A stretch of DNA of 17,027 nt from Chlorobiales bacterium (GTDB lineage Bacteria > Bacteroidota > Chlorobiia > Chlorobiales > Chlorobiaceae): contig JAKSDC010000098.1 of the NCBI GenBank assembly GCA_022360275.1, forward strand, positions 1-17,027. Reading direction: 5' to 3'. The stretch's first letter is position 1. The number at the start of each line of letters is the position of its first letter. A program made the translations under genes and the position numbers. The notes beneath the pieces are model-generated. The model saw only the letters and a program-made list of their open reading frames with translations, was not told the origin of the DNA and searched no databases. This document shows, one piece after another, positions 7,894-15,102 of this stretch.

Positions 7894-8373
7894 TCAACTC
7901 TCACCACGGGTCATGGCGACCGTGCCGGAGCGTGCAATTTCCTTTATCCCTAGAGGCCGGAACATGTCGATGGTTGTATTGATCTTGTCCGGTGAGCCGA
8001 CGACCTCAATAGTAATGGATTTTTGTTTGATATCCACGACTTTTGCCTTAAAAACGCTGATCAACTCGAAAATCTCTTGCTGTGACTGTTTACCGAGTTT
8101 CAGCGTCATGAGGAGAAGCTCTCTCGATACATGCGGCTTGTGTGTTACATCGACAACCTTCAATGTGTCAACAAGCCGGTTGAGTTGCTTGAGTATTTGA
8201 CTGATGATGCTGTCGTCTCCCCGTGTGACGATCGTCATACGGGAGATTTCGCTGTCTTCTGTTTCGCCAATCGAGATGCTTTCAAGATTGAATCCCCTTG
8301 CGCTGAACATGGCGGCAACCCTGTTCAGCGTACCGAATTTGTTTTCGACCAGAACGGATATGATATGTTTCAT
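7894..8373 (-). CDS. ilvN: Acetolactate synthase small (regulatory) subunit
   Basis: This 159-residue protein has an N-terminal ACT domain (about residues 3-75; ENKFGTLNRVAAMFSARGF, then SISIGETED) and a second ACT-like domain after about 80. It matches the IlvH/IlvN family in length and architecture. It binds the IlvB catalytic subunit, activates it and gives valine feedback inhibition. It lies 8 bp after the ilvB stop, with no good ribosome site, which points to translational coupling and equal dosage with its partner. Confidence 0.95.
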   Translation of the reverse strand: MKHIISVLVENKFGTLNRVAAMFSARGFNLESISIGETEDSEISRMTIVTRGDDSIISQILKQLNRLVDTLKVVDVTHKPHVSRELLLMTLKLGKQSQQEIFELISVFKAKVVDIKQKSITIEVVGSPDKINTTIDMFRPLGIKEIARSGTVAMTRGES

Positions 8374-8381
8374 AGCTTCAG

Positions 8382-10103
8382 TTATACCATTGTTTTAGGA
8401 TTCAGCCTGTCAAAAAGCATTTCCGAAATCGATGCGCCCGCCGGTACCATTGGAAAAACCATGTCTTTTTTTATGACTTTAAACTCAACCAGGACAGGCC
8501 CTTCGTTGTAAGCCAGGGACTCCCTGATAGCCTGCCTGGCATCGGCAGGATTGGCTGCGCTGAGCGCTTTGACTCCGAACGCTTCGGCAACGCGAGCAAA
8601 ATCAGGGTTACTGTTCTGCAAATCGGTGAACGAGTATTTTTCCTGATGAAAAAGCTCCTGCCACTGACGCACCATGCCAAGGAAGTTATTGTTGATCAGG
8701 AATATCTTGACAGGCAGTTTGTAATGAACCGCCGTGACAAGTTCCTGGATGTTCATCATAAAACCGCCGTCGCCGCAGAAAAGAATGACCGGTCTGTCAT
8801 GAACGCCAAACGCGGCACCGATGGCTGCAGGAAGACCATAGCCCATCGTTCCGAGTCCACCGCTTGTAATGATCGAGCGCGGGTTGGTGAACTTGTAGTA
8901 CTGGGCCGTCCACATCTGGTGCTGCCCGACGTCGGTTGCGACAACTGCTTTGCCTTCCGTCTGTCGGGAAACCTCGTCGATAACGAACTCGGTTTTAAGC
9001 GTTTTTTCGTCATTCGTATAGGTGAGCGGGCACTCTTTCTGCCAATTTGCGATCTGTTCGAGCCATGGCTGACGATTTTCCTTTGTTTTCGGCAGTATCT
9101 TGAGGACGCCTTCGAGGAAATGCCGGGAATCGCCGACAACAGGAAGGTCAACCTTGACGTTTTTGTCTATGTTTGTCGGGTCGATATCGTTATGAATTTT
9201 ATACGCATGAGTGGCAAACGTATCGACCTTTCCGGTTACCCTGTCGTCAAACCGTGCGCCTACCGAGATAAGAAGGTCGCAGTTATTGACTGCCTGGTTG
9301 GCCCAAAATGTCCCGTGCATGCCGAGCATTCCCATGCTCAGCGGATGGTCGCCCGGAAATGCTCCAAGACCCTGCAGCGTCATGGTGACCGGTATGTTCT
9401 GTTCGATCGCAAGCTTTCTGAGCGCATCGGAAGCTCCCGAAGCAATAACGCCGCCGCCGACATACAGAAGAGGGCGTTTTGCTTTCGCAATGATCTTTGC
9501 AGCTTTTTTTATCTGGTTTTCGTGGCCCTTGATCGTTGGCTTGAAACCGCGGATGTCAATCTTTTCCGGCCAGTTGAAAACGCACTCCGAATTCAGAACG
9601 TCTTTTGGAAGATCAACCAGAACCGGGCCCGGTCTTCCCTGTGTTGCAAGGTAAAACGCTTTTCTTATCGTAGCTGCCAGATCCTTGACATCCTTGACAA
9701 GAAAGTTGTGCTTTGTTATCGGCCGGGTAATCCCGACAATATCGGCTTCCTGGAACGCATCATTGCCGATGAGGGCGCTCGGCACCTGGCCGGTGAAAAC
9801 AACGAGTGGAGAGGAGTCCATATAGGCATTAGATATTCCGGTGACCGTATTTGTCGCACCCGGCCCCGAGGTGACCAGGACAACTCCCGGCTTGCCGGTT
9901 GCCCGGGCATAGCCCTCGGCCATGTGTGTGGCACCCTGTTCATGGCGAACAAGGACGTGTTTTATATCGTCGACGTCGTACAGCGTTTCGTATACTTTCA
10001 GAAGCGCCCCGCCGGGATAGCCGAATATACAATCGACCTGTTCCCGGCGTAAGCATTCAAAAAATATTTCTGAGCCATTCATTTTTTGGCCTGGTGTATG
10101 CAT
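8382..10103 (-). CDS. ilvB: Acetolactate synthase large (catalytic) subunit
   Basis: This 573-residue thiamine-diphosphate enzyme makes 2-acetolactate from two pyruvates, or 2-aceto-2-hydroxybutyrate from pyruvate and 2-oxobutyrate. The glutamate that activates the cofactor is E55, in VRHEQGATHMAEGYARATG. The ThDP-binding motif starts with GDG at 444-446 and ends with NN at 471-472. The three-domain layout (Pyr about 8-175, central about 195-335, PP about 380-560) is complete. The ATG at 10103 is used here. An in-frame ATG seven codons later (10082), preceded by CCAGGCCAAAAA, has the better-placed ribosome site and may be the true start. It lies 20 bp after ilvD and just before its partner ilvN. 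Confidence 0.95.
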   Translation of the reverse strand: MHTPGQKMNGSEIFFECLRREQVDCIFGYPGGALLKVYETLYDVDDIKHVLVRHEQGATHMAEGYARATGKPGVVLVTSGPGATNTVTGISNAYMDSSPLVVFTGQVPSALIGNDAFQEADIVGITRPITKHNFLVKDVKDLAATIRKAFYLATQGRPGPVLVDLPKDVLNSECVFNWPEKIDIRGFKPTIKGHENQIKKAAKIIAKAKRPLLYVGGGVIASGASDALRKLAIEQNIPVTMTLQGLGAFPGDHPLSMGMLGMHGTFWANQAVNNCDLLISVGARFDDRVTGKVDTFATHAYKIHNDIDPTNIDKNVKVDLPVVGDSRHFLEGVLKILPKTKENRQPWLEQIANWQKECPLTYTNDEKTLKTEFVIDEVSRQTEGKAVVATDVGQHQMWTAQYYKFTNPRSIITSGGLGTMGYGLPAAIGAAFGVHDRPVILFCGDGGFMMNIQELVTAVHYKLPVKIFLINNNFLGMVRQWQELFHQEKYSFTDLQNSNPDFARVAEAFGVKALSAANPADARQAIRESLAYNEGPVLVEFKVIKKDMVFPMVPAGASISEMLFDRLNPKTMV

Positions 10104-10123
10104 GAGTCATCATTGTTTAGTAT

Positions 10124-11809
10124 TTAACAAGCCGGGTTTTGTAAAATTGCGCCGGTGCTTGCGGACGTTACCATGTGCGAATAGCGTGCCAGGTACCCTT
10201 TGGTGATTTTCGGAACGAACACCGGAACCTCCTCCAGTCTTCTTGCAATAGCTTTATCGGACAGATCGACCGAAATTATCCTGTTCGGCAGATCAATAGT
10301 AATCATGTCACCGTTTTGAACCGCGGCTATAGGCCCTTTTTCAGCGGCTTCCGGTGAAACATGCCCAACACATGCTCCCCGCGATCCTCCGGAAAAACGA
10401 CCATCGGTAATCAGAGCAACGGAATCACCGAGACCGCGGCCCATGATCGCGCTGGTAGGCGAAAGCATTTCAGGCATTCCGGGTCCTCCTTTCGGGCCTT
10501 CATAACGAATGACCACCACATCGCCGGCCACCACATCACCGTTCATGATGCCGTTGATCGCATCATCCTGGCACTCATAGACCTTTGCAGGCCCGGTGTG
10601 ACACATCATCGATTCGCTGACCGCACCGGTTTTGACAACGGCACCTTCGGGGGCGAGGTTGCCGTAAAGCACCGCAAGTCCTCCGGTGTGTGCATAGGGG
10701 GCGTCGACGGAACGAATGACCGAAGGATCCTTGATGACTGCTTTTTCAATGTTTTCACCAAGCGTCTTGCCGGTCACGGTCGGCCTGGTAAGGTCAAGCA
10801 GACCTTCGATCTTCGACAGCTCTTTCAGTATCGCCGAAATGCCGCCTGCACGGTCGACATCTTCGATATGCACATCAGGTGTCGCGGGACTGACCTTGCA
10901 GATGTAAGGCGTTTTTGCCGAAAGGTCGTTGAGCTCGGAAAAATCGAACGATATCTCGGCCTCATTGGCAATAGCCAGCGTGTGCAATATCGTGTTGGTG
11001 CTGCCGCCCATTGCAAAGTCAAGCGCAAAAGCATTGAGCAGTGATTCCCTTGAAAGAATGTCGCGGGGCTTGATATCTTTTTGAATCAGGTCAATGATGC
11101 GCCTGGAAGCTTCTTTGACCAGTTCCTCTCTTCCGGGGTCTACAGCCAGCACCGTTCCGTTTCCCGGAAGTGCTAAACCAAGTGCCTCACAGAGGCAATT
11201 CATGGAATTTGCTGTAAACATTCCCGAACAGGAGCCGCAGGTCGGGCAGGCATGGTCTTCTATGGCGCTGAGCTCCTTTTCGCTGATCGTACCTGTACTG
11301 TGACGACCTACAGCCTCGAAAACCGAGATCAGGTCAACGGTTTCACCGGACGGCGTGCAGCCTTTTTTCATCGGCCCGCCAGAGACAAATATAACCGGTA
11401 TGTTCATACGAACGGCAGCCATCATCATTCCCGGTGTTATCTTGTCACAGTTCGGAATACAGACAAGGCCGTCGAGACGGTGAGCCTGGGTGACAGTTTC
11501 CACGCTGTCGGCTATGAGCTCCCGGCTTGCAAGGGAGTAGCGCATGCCGATATGGCCCATGGCGATTCCGTCACAGATTCCGATGGTATTGAACTCAAAA
11601 GGGATACCGCCGGCTTTTTTTATCTCTTCCCTGGCGATTTGTCCCAGTTTCTGCAAATGGGTGTGGCCGGGGATAAGTTCAACAAACGAGTTGCAGATAC
11701 CGATAAACGGTTTTTTGAAGTCATCGTTCGATGATATTGCTCCTGTTGCTTTTAGCAGGCTTCTGTGAGGGGCCTTTTCAAAGCCTTTTTTTATAGTGTC
11801 AGATCTCAT
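10124..11809 (-). CDS. ilvD: Dihydroxy-acid dehydratase
   Basis: This 561-residue iron-sulfur enzyme dehydrates the dihydroxy acids to 2-oxoisovalerate and 2-oxo-3-methylvalerate. Family signatures are CDKITPGM (121-128), which includes the lysine normally carbamylated at the metal site, and CPTCGSCSGMFTANSMNCL (188-206) with cluster cysteines. GGSTNT and YEGPKGGPGMPEML follow towards the C-terminus. Length matches the IlvD family. It is the first gene of the leftward BCAA cluster, so its upstream region should control the whole set. The start MRSDTIKKGF at 11809 is as in the family, but no Shine-Dalgarno sequence is visible. A short hairpin with a T-run ends about 20 nt upstream of the ATG, the position expected for an attenuator (see separate entries). 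Confidence 0.96.
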   Translation of the reverse strand: MRSDTIKKGFEKAPHRSLLKATGAISSNDDFKKPFIGICNSFVELIPGHTHLQKLGQIAREEIKKAGGIPFEFNTIGICDGIAMGHIGMRYSLASRELIADSVETVTQAHRLDGLVCIPNCDKITPGMMMAAVRMNIPVIFVSGGPMKKGCTPSGETVDLISVFEAVGRHSTGTISEKELSAIEDHACPTCGSCSGMFTANSMNCLCEALGLALPGNGTVLAVDPGREELVKEASRRIIDLIQKDIKPRDILSRESLLNAFALDFAMGGSTNTILHTLAIANEAEISFDFSELNDLSAKTPYICKVSPATPDVHIEDVDRAGGISAILKELSKIEGLLDLTRPTVTGKTLGENIEKAVIKDPSVIRSVDAPYAHTGGLAVLYGNLAPEGAVVKTGAVSESMMCHTGPAKVYECQDDAINGIMNGDVVAGDVVVIRYEGPKGGPGMPEMLSPTSAIMGRGLGDSVALITDGRFSGGSRGACVGHVSPEAAEKGPIAAVQNGDMITIDLPNRIISVDLSDKAIARRLEEVPVFVPKITKGYLARYSHMVTSASTGAILQNPAC

Positions 11810-11829
11810 GAATGGTAATTTTTGTCATT

Positions 11830-11850
11830 AAAAATCCCTTCCCCGGGATC
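11830..11850 (-). terminator. Candidate attenuator terminator before ilvD
   Basis: On the minus strand GATCCC pairs with GGGATT (five Watson-Crick pairs plus one G-U) around the loop GGGGAA and is followed by TTT. The T-run counts five when the last two stem bases are included. It ends 20 nt before the ilvD ATG. The stem is short for an intrinsic terminator, so termination would be partial, which suits an attenuator. Confidence 0.45.
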
Positions 11851-11863
11851 ACCGTTCCCAAGG
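11841..11863 (-). promoter_or_regulatory. Candidate antiterminator hairpin
   Basis: CCTTGGGA (11863-11856) pairs with TCCCGGGG (11848-11841) across a 7-nt loop: eight pairs, two of them G-U. The G-U pairs exist only in minus-strand RNA. Its 3' arm covers the 5' arm of the terminator at 11830-11850, so the two cannot form together. Confidence 0.45.
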
Positions 11864-11913
11864 CCAAAGAAAGAATTTTTGTCAAAAAAGAAGAGAATTG
11901 GACAAGGGACCGG
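11852..11913 (-). promoter_or_regulatory. Candidate leader pairing that blocks the antiterminator
   Basis: CCGGTCCC (11913-11906) can pair with GGGAACGG (11859-11852), seven pairs in eight with one G-A mismatch. This takes up the GGGA of the antiterminator and would free the terminator. In turn CCGGTC is used by an upstream hairpin at 11908-11922 (GACGG, loop CGCT, then CC-G-GTC with one bulged G) that overlaps the stop codon of the BCAA-rich reading frame. The four structures form an alternating chain. Confidence 0.4.
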
Positions 11914-11920
11914 AGCGCCG

Positions 11921-11956
11921 TCAGGGCACAAGAATGCTCACCTGTAGAATAATCAC
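11921..11956 (-). CDS. Candidate BCAA leader peptide (MIILQVSILVP)
   Basis: This short reading frame lies 111 bp before ilvD: GTG ATT ATT CTA CAG GTG AGC ATT CTT GTG CCC TGA. Seven of its ten residues after the start are Ile, Leu or Val. The codons just before the GTG in the same frame (GTT ATA CCT) add another Val and Ile, so 10 of 14 consecutive codons are branched-chain. In known attenuators such as E. coli ilvL, stalling on codons of this kind senses charged tRNA. ACCTGT (11960-11955) and ACAGGT (11945-11940) form a perfect 6-bp hairpin over the coding part. The weak points are the GTG start and the ribosome site: GGAA lies 11 nt upstream and no ATG is nearby. The GTG overlaps the stop of a 73-codon reading frame (12174-11953) as GTGA. 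If the true start lies further upstream, the BCAA-rich end is unchanged. Confidence 0.45.
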   Translation of the reverse strand: MIILQVSILVP

Positions 11957-12154
11957 AGGTATAACTGTTCCGATCCTGCAAAAGAGGAAGTTGGCTGATT
12001 TGCCGAATACGTTTTTTCCGGCATCGAATCGAGCGGTAGAGCTCTGCATGCTTCGTGAGCCGCTGCCACTATGTTGGTAACATCCAGGCATTCGAATACT
12101 GTTGAGCGGTAAGCTATGGCAATTTTTACGATAATGATAATGAAACGTTGAGCA

Positions 12155-12183
12155 AATATAGAGTTTCTTTTCATTTAAAGCAA
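12155..12183 (-). promoter_or_regulatory. Candidate promoter for the ilvD-cimA transcript
   Basis: TTGCTT (12183-12178) and TATATT (12160-12155) on the minus strand are separated by exactly 17 bp. The -10 box matches the sigma-70 consensus at five of six positions, the -35 at three. It would give a leader RNA of roughly 330 nt that includes the BCAA-rich reading frame and its hairpins. The start codon of the overlapping 73-codon frame falls inside the spacer, so that frame would not be transcribed intact from here. Confidence 0.4.
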
Positions 12184-12372
12184 GTTCTCTGTGAAAGGAT
12201 TTTATTGAGTGACCGGTTGCTGTGGACATCAGGAAAGGTAAAAAGCGGTGTTCTTAATGGATGTTGCATTTTTGTGATATGCGTCTTTTCTGGCTGTGTT
12301 TTTTCCTGTATTTTGCGTTGATTCTACTTTTTATAAGGTTTTGAAAGGATTTACAACTGAAATTATTGCAAT
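12184..12372. other. Remaining divergent spacer, plus-strand side
   Basis: This part lies ahead of the plus-strand membrane-protein gene. TATAAG at 12332-12337 could be its -10 box, but no fitting -35 hexamer is present. GAAAGGA at 12343-12349 resembles a ribosome site but is 23 nt from the first ATG. I see no gene, tRNA or repeat here. Confidence 0.3.
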
Positions 12373-13944
12373 ATGTTACGTTTGCAAGTCCCTGTTCAGC
12401 AAGACCTCCCGATGTTTTTTCTGCTTCTGGGAATTCTGGTGCTGCTGCTGCTGCTTTTCGAGTTACTGGTCAGGAAGTTTGCCGTCAACGGTTTTGTGCT
12501 TAGAAAAGTGCTGCATTTCAGTCTGGGGCTTGTTTTGTTTTTTTTTCCTGTTTGTTTTGCGACAAACTTTTATCCGGTTTTGCTGGCACTGATTTTTGTG
12601 GTGATTAACGGGGCAAGCTTTTATTTCGGCTACTTTCGTGTTCTTCATGACAAAAGCGGGCAGCACATGCAGCAGGATAAAGAGCCGGGAGGCTATGGCC
12701 CGATTGTGCTGCCAGTTGCGTTTATCATTCTTTCACTGTTGCTTTGGGAGAGCCATGCCTGGATTCTGAGGACTTCAGTGCTCATTGTGGGGATTGCCGA
12801 TCCTCTTGCTTCTCTTGTCGGCGGATCTCTTGGAAAAGTTCATATTGAAAACCTTACAAAAAGCAGAAAAACCGTCGAAGGCTCATTGACCATGTTCACC
12901 GTGAGTTTTTTTCTGCTGCTTACCTGTCTTTTTGTTTTCAAGGGCGATTTTAACGAAGGGTTGTCTGCAGGAGCCTGGTTTCAGCTTATGGCGTTGGCTC
13001 TTCTTCTTGCTTTGATTGCTACTGCAGTGGAAGCGCTTGTTTCATTCGGGTTTGACAATCTTTTTATTCCTCTGGCGGTTTCCTATGTGCTCTATATCAT
13101 CGATATGGATGGAACAGGCCTTATTGCCAGGTTTCTGGTCGGAGGGATCTGCGCGTTGTTGCTTGCACTGTTTTCCATCAAGGTAAAATTCCTCAACAGC
13201 AGCGGGGCGACGGCAACGTTTCTTCTCGGCACAACTATTTTCGGTGTCGGAGGGCTTCAATGGACAATTCCTCTGCTTACGTTCTATCTTTTATCCTCGG
13301 TCTTATCGAAGCTCGGCAGAAACAGAAAAGCGAGATTTGATCTGGTTTTTGAAAAGGGTTCCCAGCGTGACGCCGGTCAAGTCTATGCCAATGGGGGGAT
13401 TGCATGGATTATCATGATCATTTATTCGTTAACCAACGAACCGGCATATTTTTTTGCTTATCTTGGAACGCTGGCTGCCGTTCAGTCTGATACTTGGGCA
13501 ACGGAGATCGGTACGATGTGGCCCAATCCCACGGCACGACTCATCACCACCATGGAGCCCGTGCCTGTTGGTACTTCAGGGGGCGTCTCTTTTCCGGGTA
13601 CGTTAGGCGCATTTGTCGGTGCTCTTCTGATCTGTGCCAGTGCGGTTCTCATGCAGGTAGGATGGCTTCTTGATTTCGGAATTGCAAAGTCATTTATGCT
13701 TATAGGCTTTTCGGGACTTCTTGCCAGTCTTGTTGACAGCTTTTTTGGTGCTACAGTTCAGGCGCAGTATTATGATCCTGTCAGGGAAAAGGTGACCGAG
13801 CGGACCCAAAGTTACAGAAGTGACGGTACGGTTGTGGAAAACAAGCTTATCAAAGGATATCACTACGTAAACAATGATGTGGTTAATACACTCTGTGCAC
13901 TCTCGGGCTGCGCACTTGCTTTTTTCTTTTCCCAGAGTATATGA
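12373..13944 (+). CDS. Fused phytol kinase-like (VTE5) and DUF92/phytyl-phosphate kinase-like (VTE6) membrane protein
   Basis: This 523-residue polytopic membrane protein has two halves. Residues about 1-245 resemble the SEC59/VTE5 prenol kinase family: RKVLHF (44-49), ADPLASLVGGSLGK (142-155), KTVEGS (166-171), and VEAL with FDNLFIPL (219-234). Residues about 265-520 resemble DUF92, the family of plant VTE6. They show GATATFLLGT near 278, DAGQVYANGG (333-342), WATEIGT (375-381), PVPVGTSGGVSFPGTLGAFVG (397-416, highly conserved) and SFFGATVQAQY (456-466). In plants VTE5 phosphorylates phytol and VTE6 converts phytyl phosphate to the diphosphate. A single protein with both domains should therefore salvage phytol or farnesol released from (bacterio)chlorophyll; this is inference from the domains. 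The start is uncertain: ATG 12373 is the first after a stop, and ATG 12412 at residue 14 is possible. It is divergent from ilvD and upstream of the tol genes. Confidence 0.8.
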   Translation: MLRLQVPVQQDLPMFFLLLGILVLLLLLFELLVRKFAVNGFVLRKVLHFSLGLVLFFFPVCFATNFYPVLLALIFVVINGASFYFGYFRVLHDKSGQHMQQDKEPGGYGPIVLPVAFIILSLLLWESHAWILRTSVLIVGIADPLASLVGGSLGKVHIENLTKSRKTVEGSLTMFTVSFFLLLTCLFVFKGDFNEGLSAGAWFQLMALALLLALIATAVEALVSFGFDNLFIPLAVSYVLYIIDMDGTGLIARFLVGGICALLLALFSIKVKFLNSSGATATFLLGTTIFGVGGLQWTIPLLTFYLLSSVLSKLGRNRKARFDLVFEKGSQRDAGQVYANGGIAWIIMIIYSLTNEPAYFFAYLGTLAAVQSDTWATEIGTMWPNPTARLITTMEPVPVGTSGGVSFPGTLGAFVGALLICASAVLMQVGWLLDFGIAKSFMLIGFSGLLASLVDSFFGATVQAQYYDPVREKVTERTQSYRSDGTVVENKLIKGYHYVNNDVVNTLCALSGCALAFFFSQSI

Positions 13945-13948
13945 CATA

Positions 13949-13976
13949 TTGACGCATTGTATTTATGAACAATAAA
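13949..13976 (+). promoter_or_regulatory. Possible promoter before tolQ
   Basis: TTGACG (13949-13954) and AATAAA (13971-13976) are 16 bp apart in the 44-bp gap before tolQ. The -35 is good and the -10 poor. Transcription would start only a few bases before the tolQ ATG, so the site is speculative. Confidence 0.25.
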
Positions 13977-13988
13977 TTTCTGTGACCT

Positions 13989-14651
13989 ATGTTTACATCC
14001 AAGATCGGTTTTTTTTCGTTGCTTGCTAATGCGGGTCCGGTTGTCTTGTTTGTACTTGCTGTTCTTTTGCTGTTTTCCATGTTTTCCTGGGCCATTATTA
14101 TTATGAAAGCAAGAAGCATAGACAAGGCCGTCTCAGAGTCAAGAAGCTTTCTCGATTACTTTTTTGATGTTTCCAGTATAGACAAGGTTTTCGGGGAAAC
14201 TGAAAATTACAGGAACGGTCCCCTGGCAAGAGTGTTCAGGGCCGGCTATATCGAGTATCGTGCGCTTGGAGACCTGAAAGAACCTGCTCGGGCCGAGGAG
14301 CGTATCTCGAGGGCGGTACGGCGGGAAGCGAATGAGGAGACCAAAAGCCTTTCCCGGTTCGTGCCGTTTCTTGCCACCGTTGGCAATACCGCTCCGTTTA
14401 TCGGTTTGTTCGGAACGGTGTGGGGGATCATGAACTCGTTTATGAGCATCGGCGTTACACAGTCTGCTTCACTTGCAACAGTTGCGCCGGGAATTGCCGA
14501 GGCTTTGGTGGCAACCGCAGCAGGGCTTGCAGCTGCCATTCCGGCAGTAATAGCCTACAACTATTTTACGCAGCAGATTAATTCGATAGAAAGGGATCTT
14601 GAAGATTTTTCCGGTGAATTCGTAAAGTCATTTGTCAATGAACTCGGGTAA
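13989..14651 (+). CDS. tolQ: TolQ/ExbB-family proton channel subunit
   Basis: This 220-residue inner-membrane protein uses the proton gradient, with TolR, to energise the TolA/TonB-like partner that spans the periplasm. Three membrane segments are visible at about 16-39, 126-154 and 165-192, with the usual long cytoplasmic loop between the first two. FLATVGNTAPFIGLFGTVWG (127-146) and LATVAPGIAEALVATAAGL (162-180) are the hallmark sequences. The neighbours tolR, tolA/tonB and tolB favour the Tol (cell-envelope integrity and division) system over ExbB nutrient import, although the sequence alone cannot settle this. No Shine-Dalgarno sequence precedes the ATG. Its 3' end overlaps the start of tolR. 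Confidence 0.9.
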   Translation: MFTSKIGFFSLLANAGPVVLFVLAVLLLFSMFSWAIIIMKARSIDKAVSESRSFLDYFFDVSSIDKVFGETENYRNGPLARVFRAGYIEYRALGDLKEPARAEERISRAVRREANEETKSLSRFVPFLATVGNTAPFIGLFGTVWGIMNSFMSIGVTQSASLATVAPGIAEALVATAAGLAAAIPAVIAYNYFTQQINSIERDLEDFSGEFVKSFVNELG

Positions 14652-15102
14652 CGGTTCAGGTGGAAGGGGTCTGCGGTCGAGTCGGCTGTTGAGTGAAATA
14701 AATGTTACCCCTTTTGTTGATGTCATGCTTGTGCTGCTGATTATTTTCATGGTTACAGCTCCCATGATGATTCATGGAGTGAAGGTCGAAGCTCCCGAGA
14801 CTTCGCATGAAAAAATGGATGTTGAGCCCGAGGCGCTTATTGTGAGCGTCGATGAAAAACGTCAGGTTTTCATCAACAAATATCAGCTTGCGCCGGATGA
14901 ACTGCAGGAAAGGCTGCCGGAGATTATTGATATCAATAAGACAGGGGAAGTGTATCTGAAAGCTGATAAATCGTTGCCCTACGGTTTTGTGATGTTCATT
15001 ATGGCGCAGATAAGGGATGCCGGGATTGAAAAGATAGGGATGGTTACCGAGCCGGGAAGTATTCCGGCCAACGATGCAATAAATCCGGATGAGAATGAAT
15101 AA
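14638..15102 (+). CDS. tolR: TolR/ExbD-family protein
   Basis: This 154-residue protein has one N-terminal membrane helix (about 26-44) and a periplasmic domain. SEINVTPFVDVMLVLLIIFM (19-38) is the TolR/ExbD signature. D28 is the conserved membrane aspartate on the proton path of the TolQR motor. I chose the ATG at 14638, which overlaps the end of tolQ by 14 bp; a TTG six bases earlier (14632) would add two residues. The overlap suggests translational coupling and a fixed TolQ to TolR ratio. The stop codon lies inside the start region of the next gene. Confidence 0.9.
   Translation: MNSGNGSGGRGLRSSRLLSEINVTPFVDVMLVLLIIFMVTAPMMIHGVKVEAPETSHEKMDVEPEALIVSVDEKRQVFINKYQLAPDELQERLPEIIDINKTGEVYLKADKSLPYGFVMFIMAQIRDAGIEKIGMVTEPGSIPANDAINPDENE

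Noticed and set aside
7857..7907. Upstream extension of ilvC by 17 residues
   Set aside because: It would overlap ilvN and adds residues not seen in the family; the ATG at 7856 gives the standard N-terminus.
8646..10052. 468-codon plus-strand reading frame antisense to ilvB, and similar long frames at 837-1652, 3807-4757 and 4758-5723
   Set aside because: All are opposite well-conserved BCAA genes, have no family motifs and arise from the codon bias of the true strand.
11799..11981. 60-codon minus-strand frame overlapping the ilvD start
   Set aside because: It starts with TTG, crosses the candidate attenuator and the ilvD start, and has no family features.
11810..12183. T-box riboswitch upstream of ilvD
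   Set aside because: I find no T-box consensus (TGGNACC-like) and no specifier-loop arrangement; a translated leader explains the sequence better.
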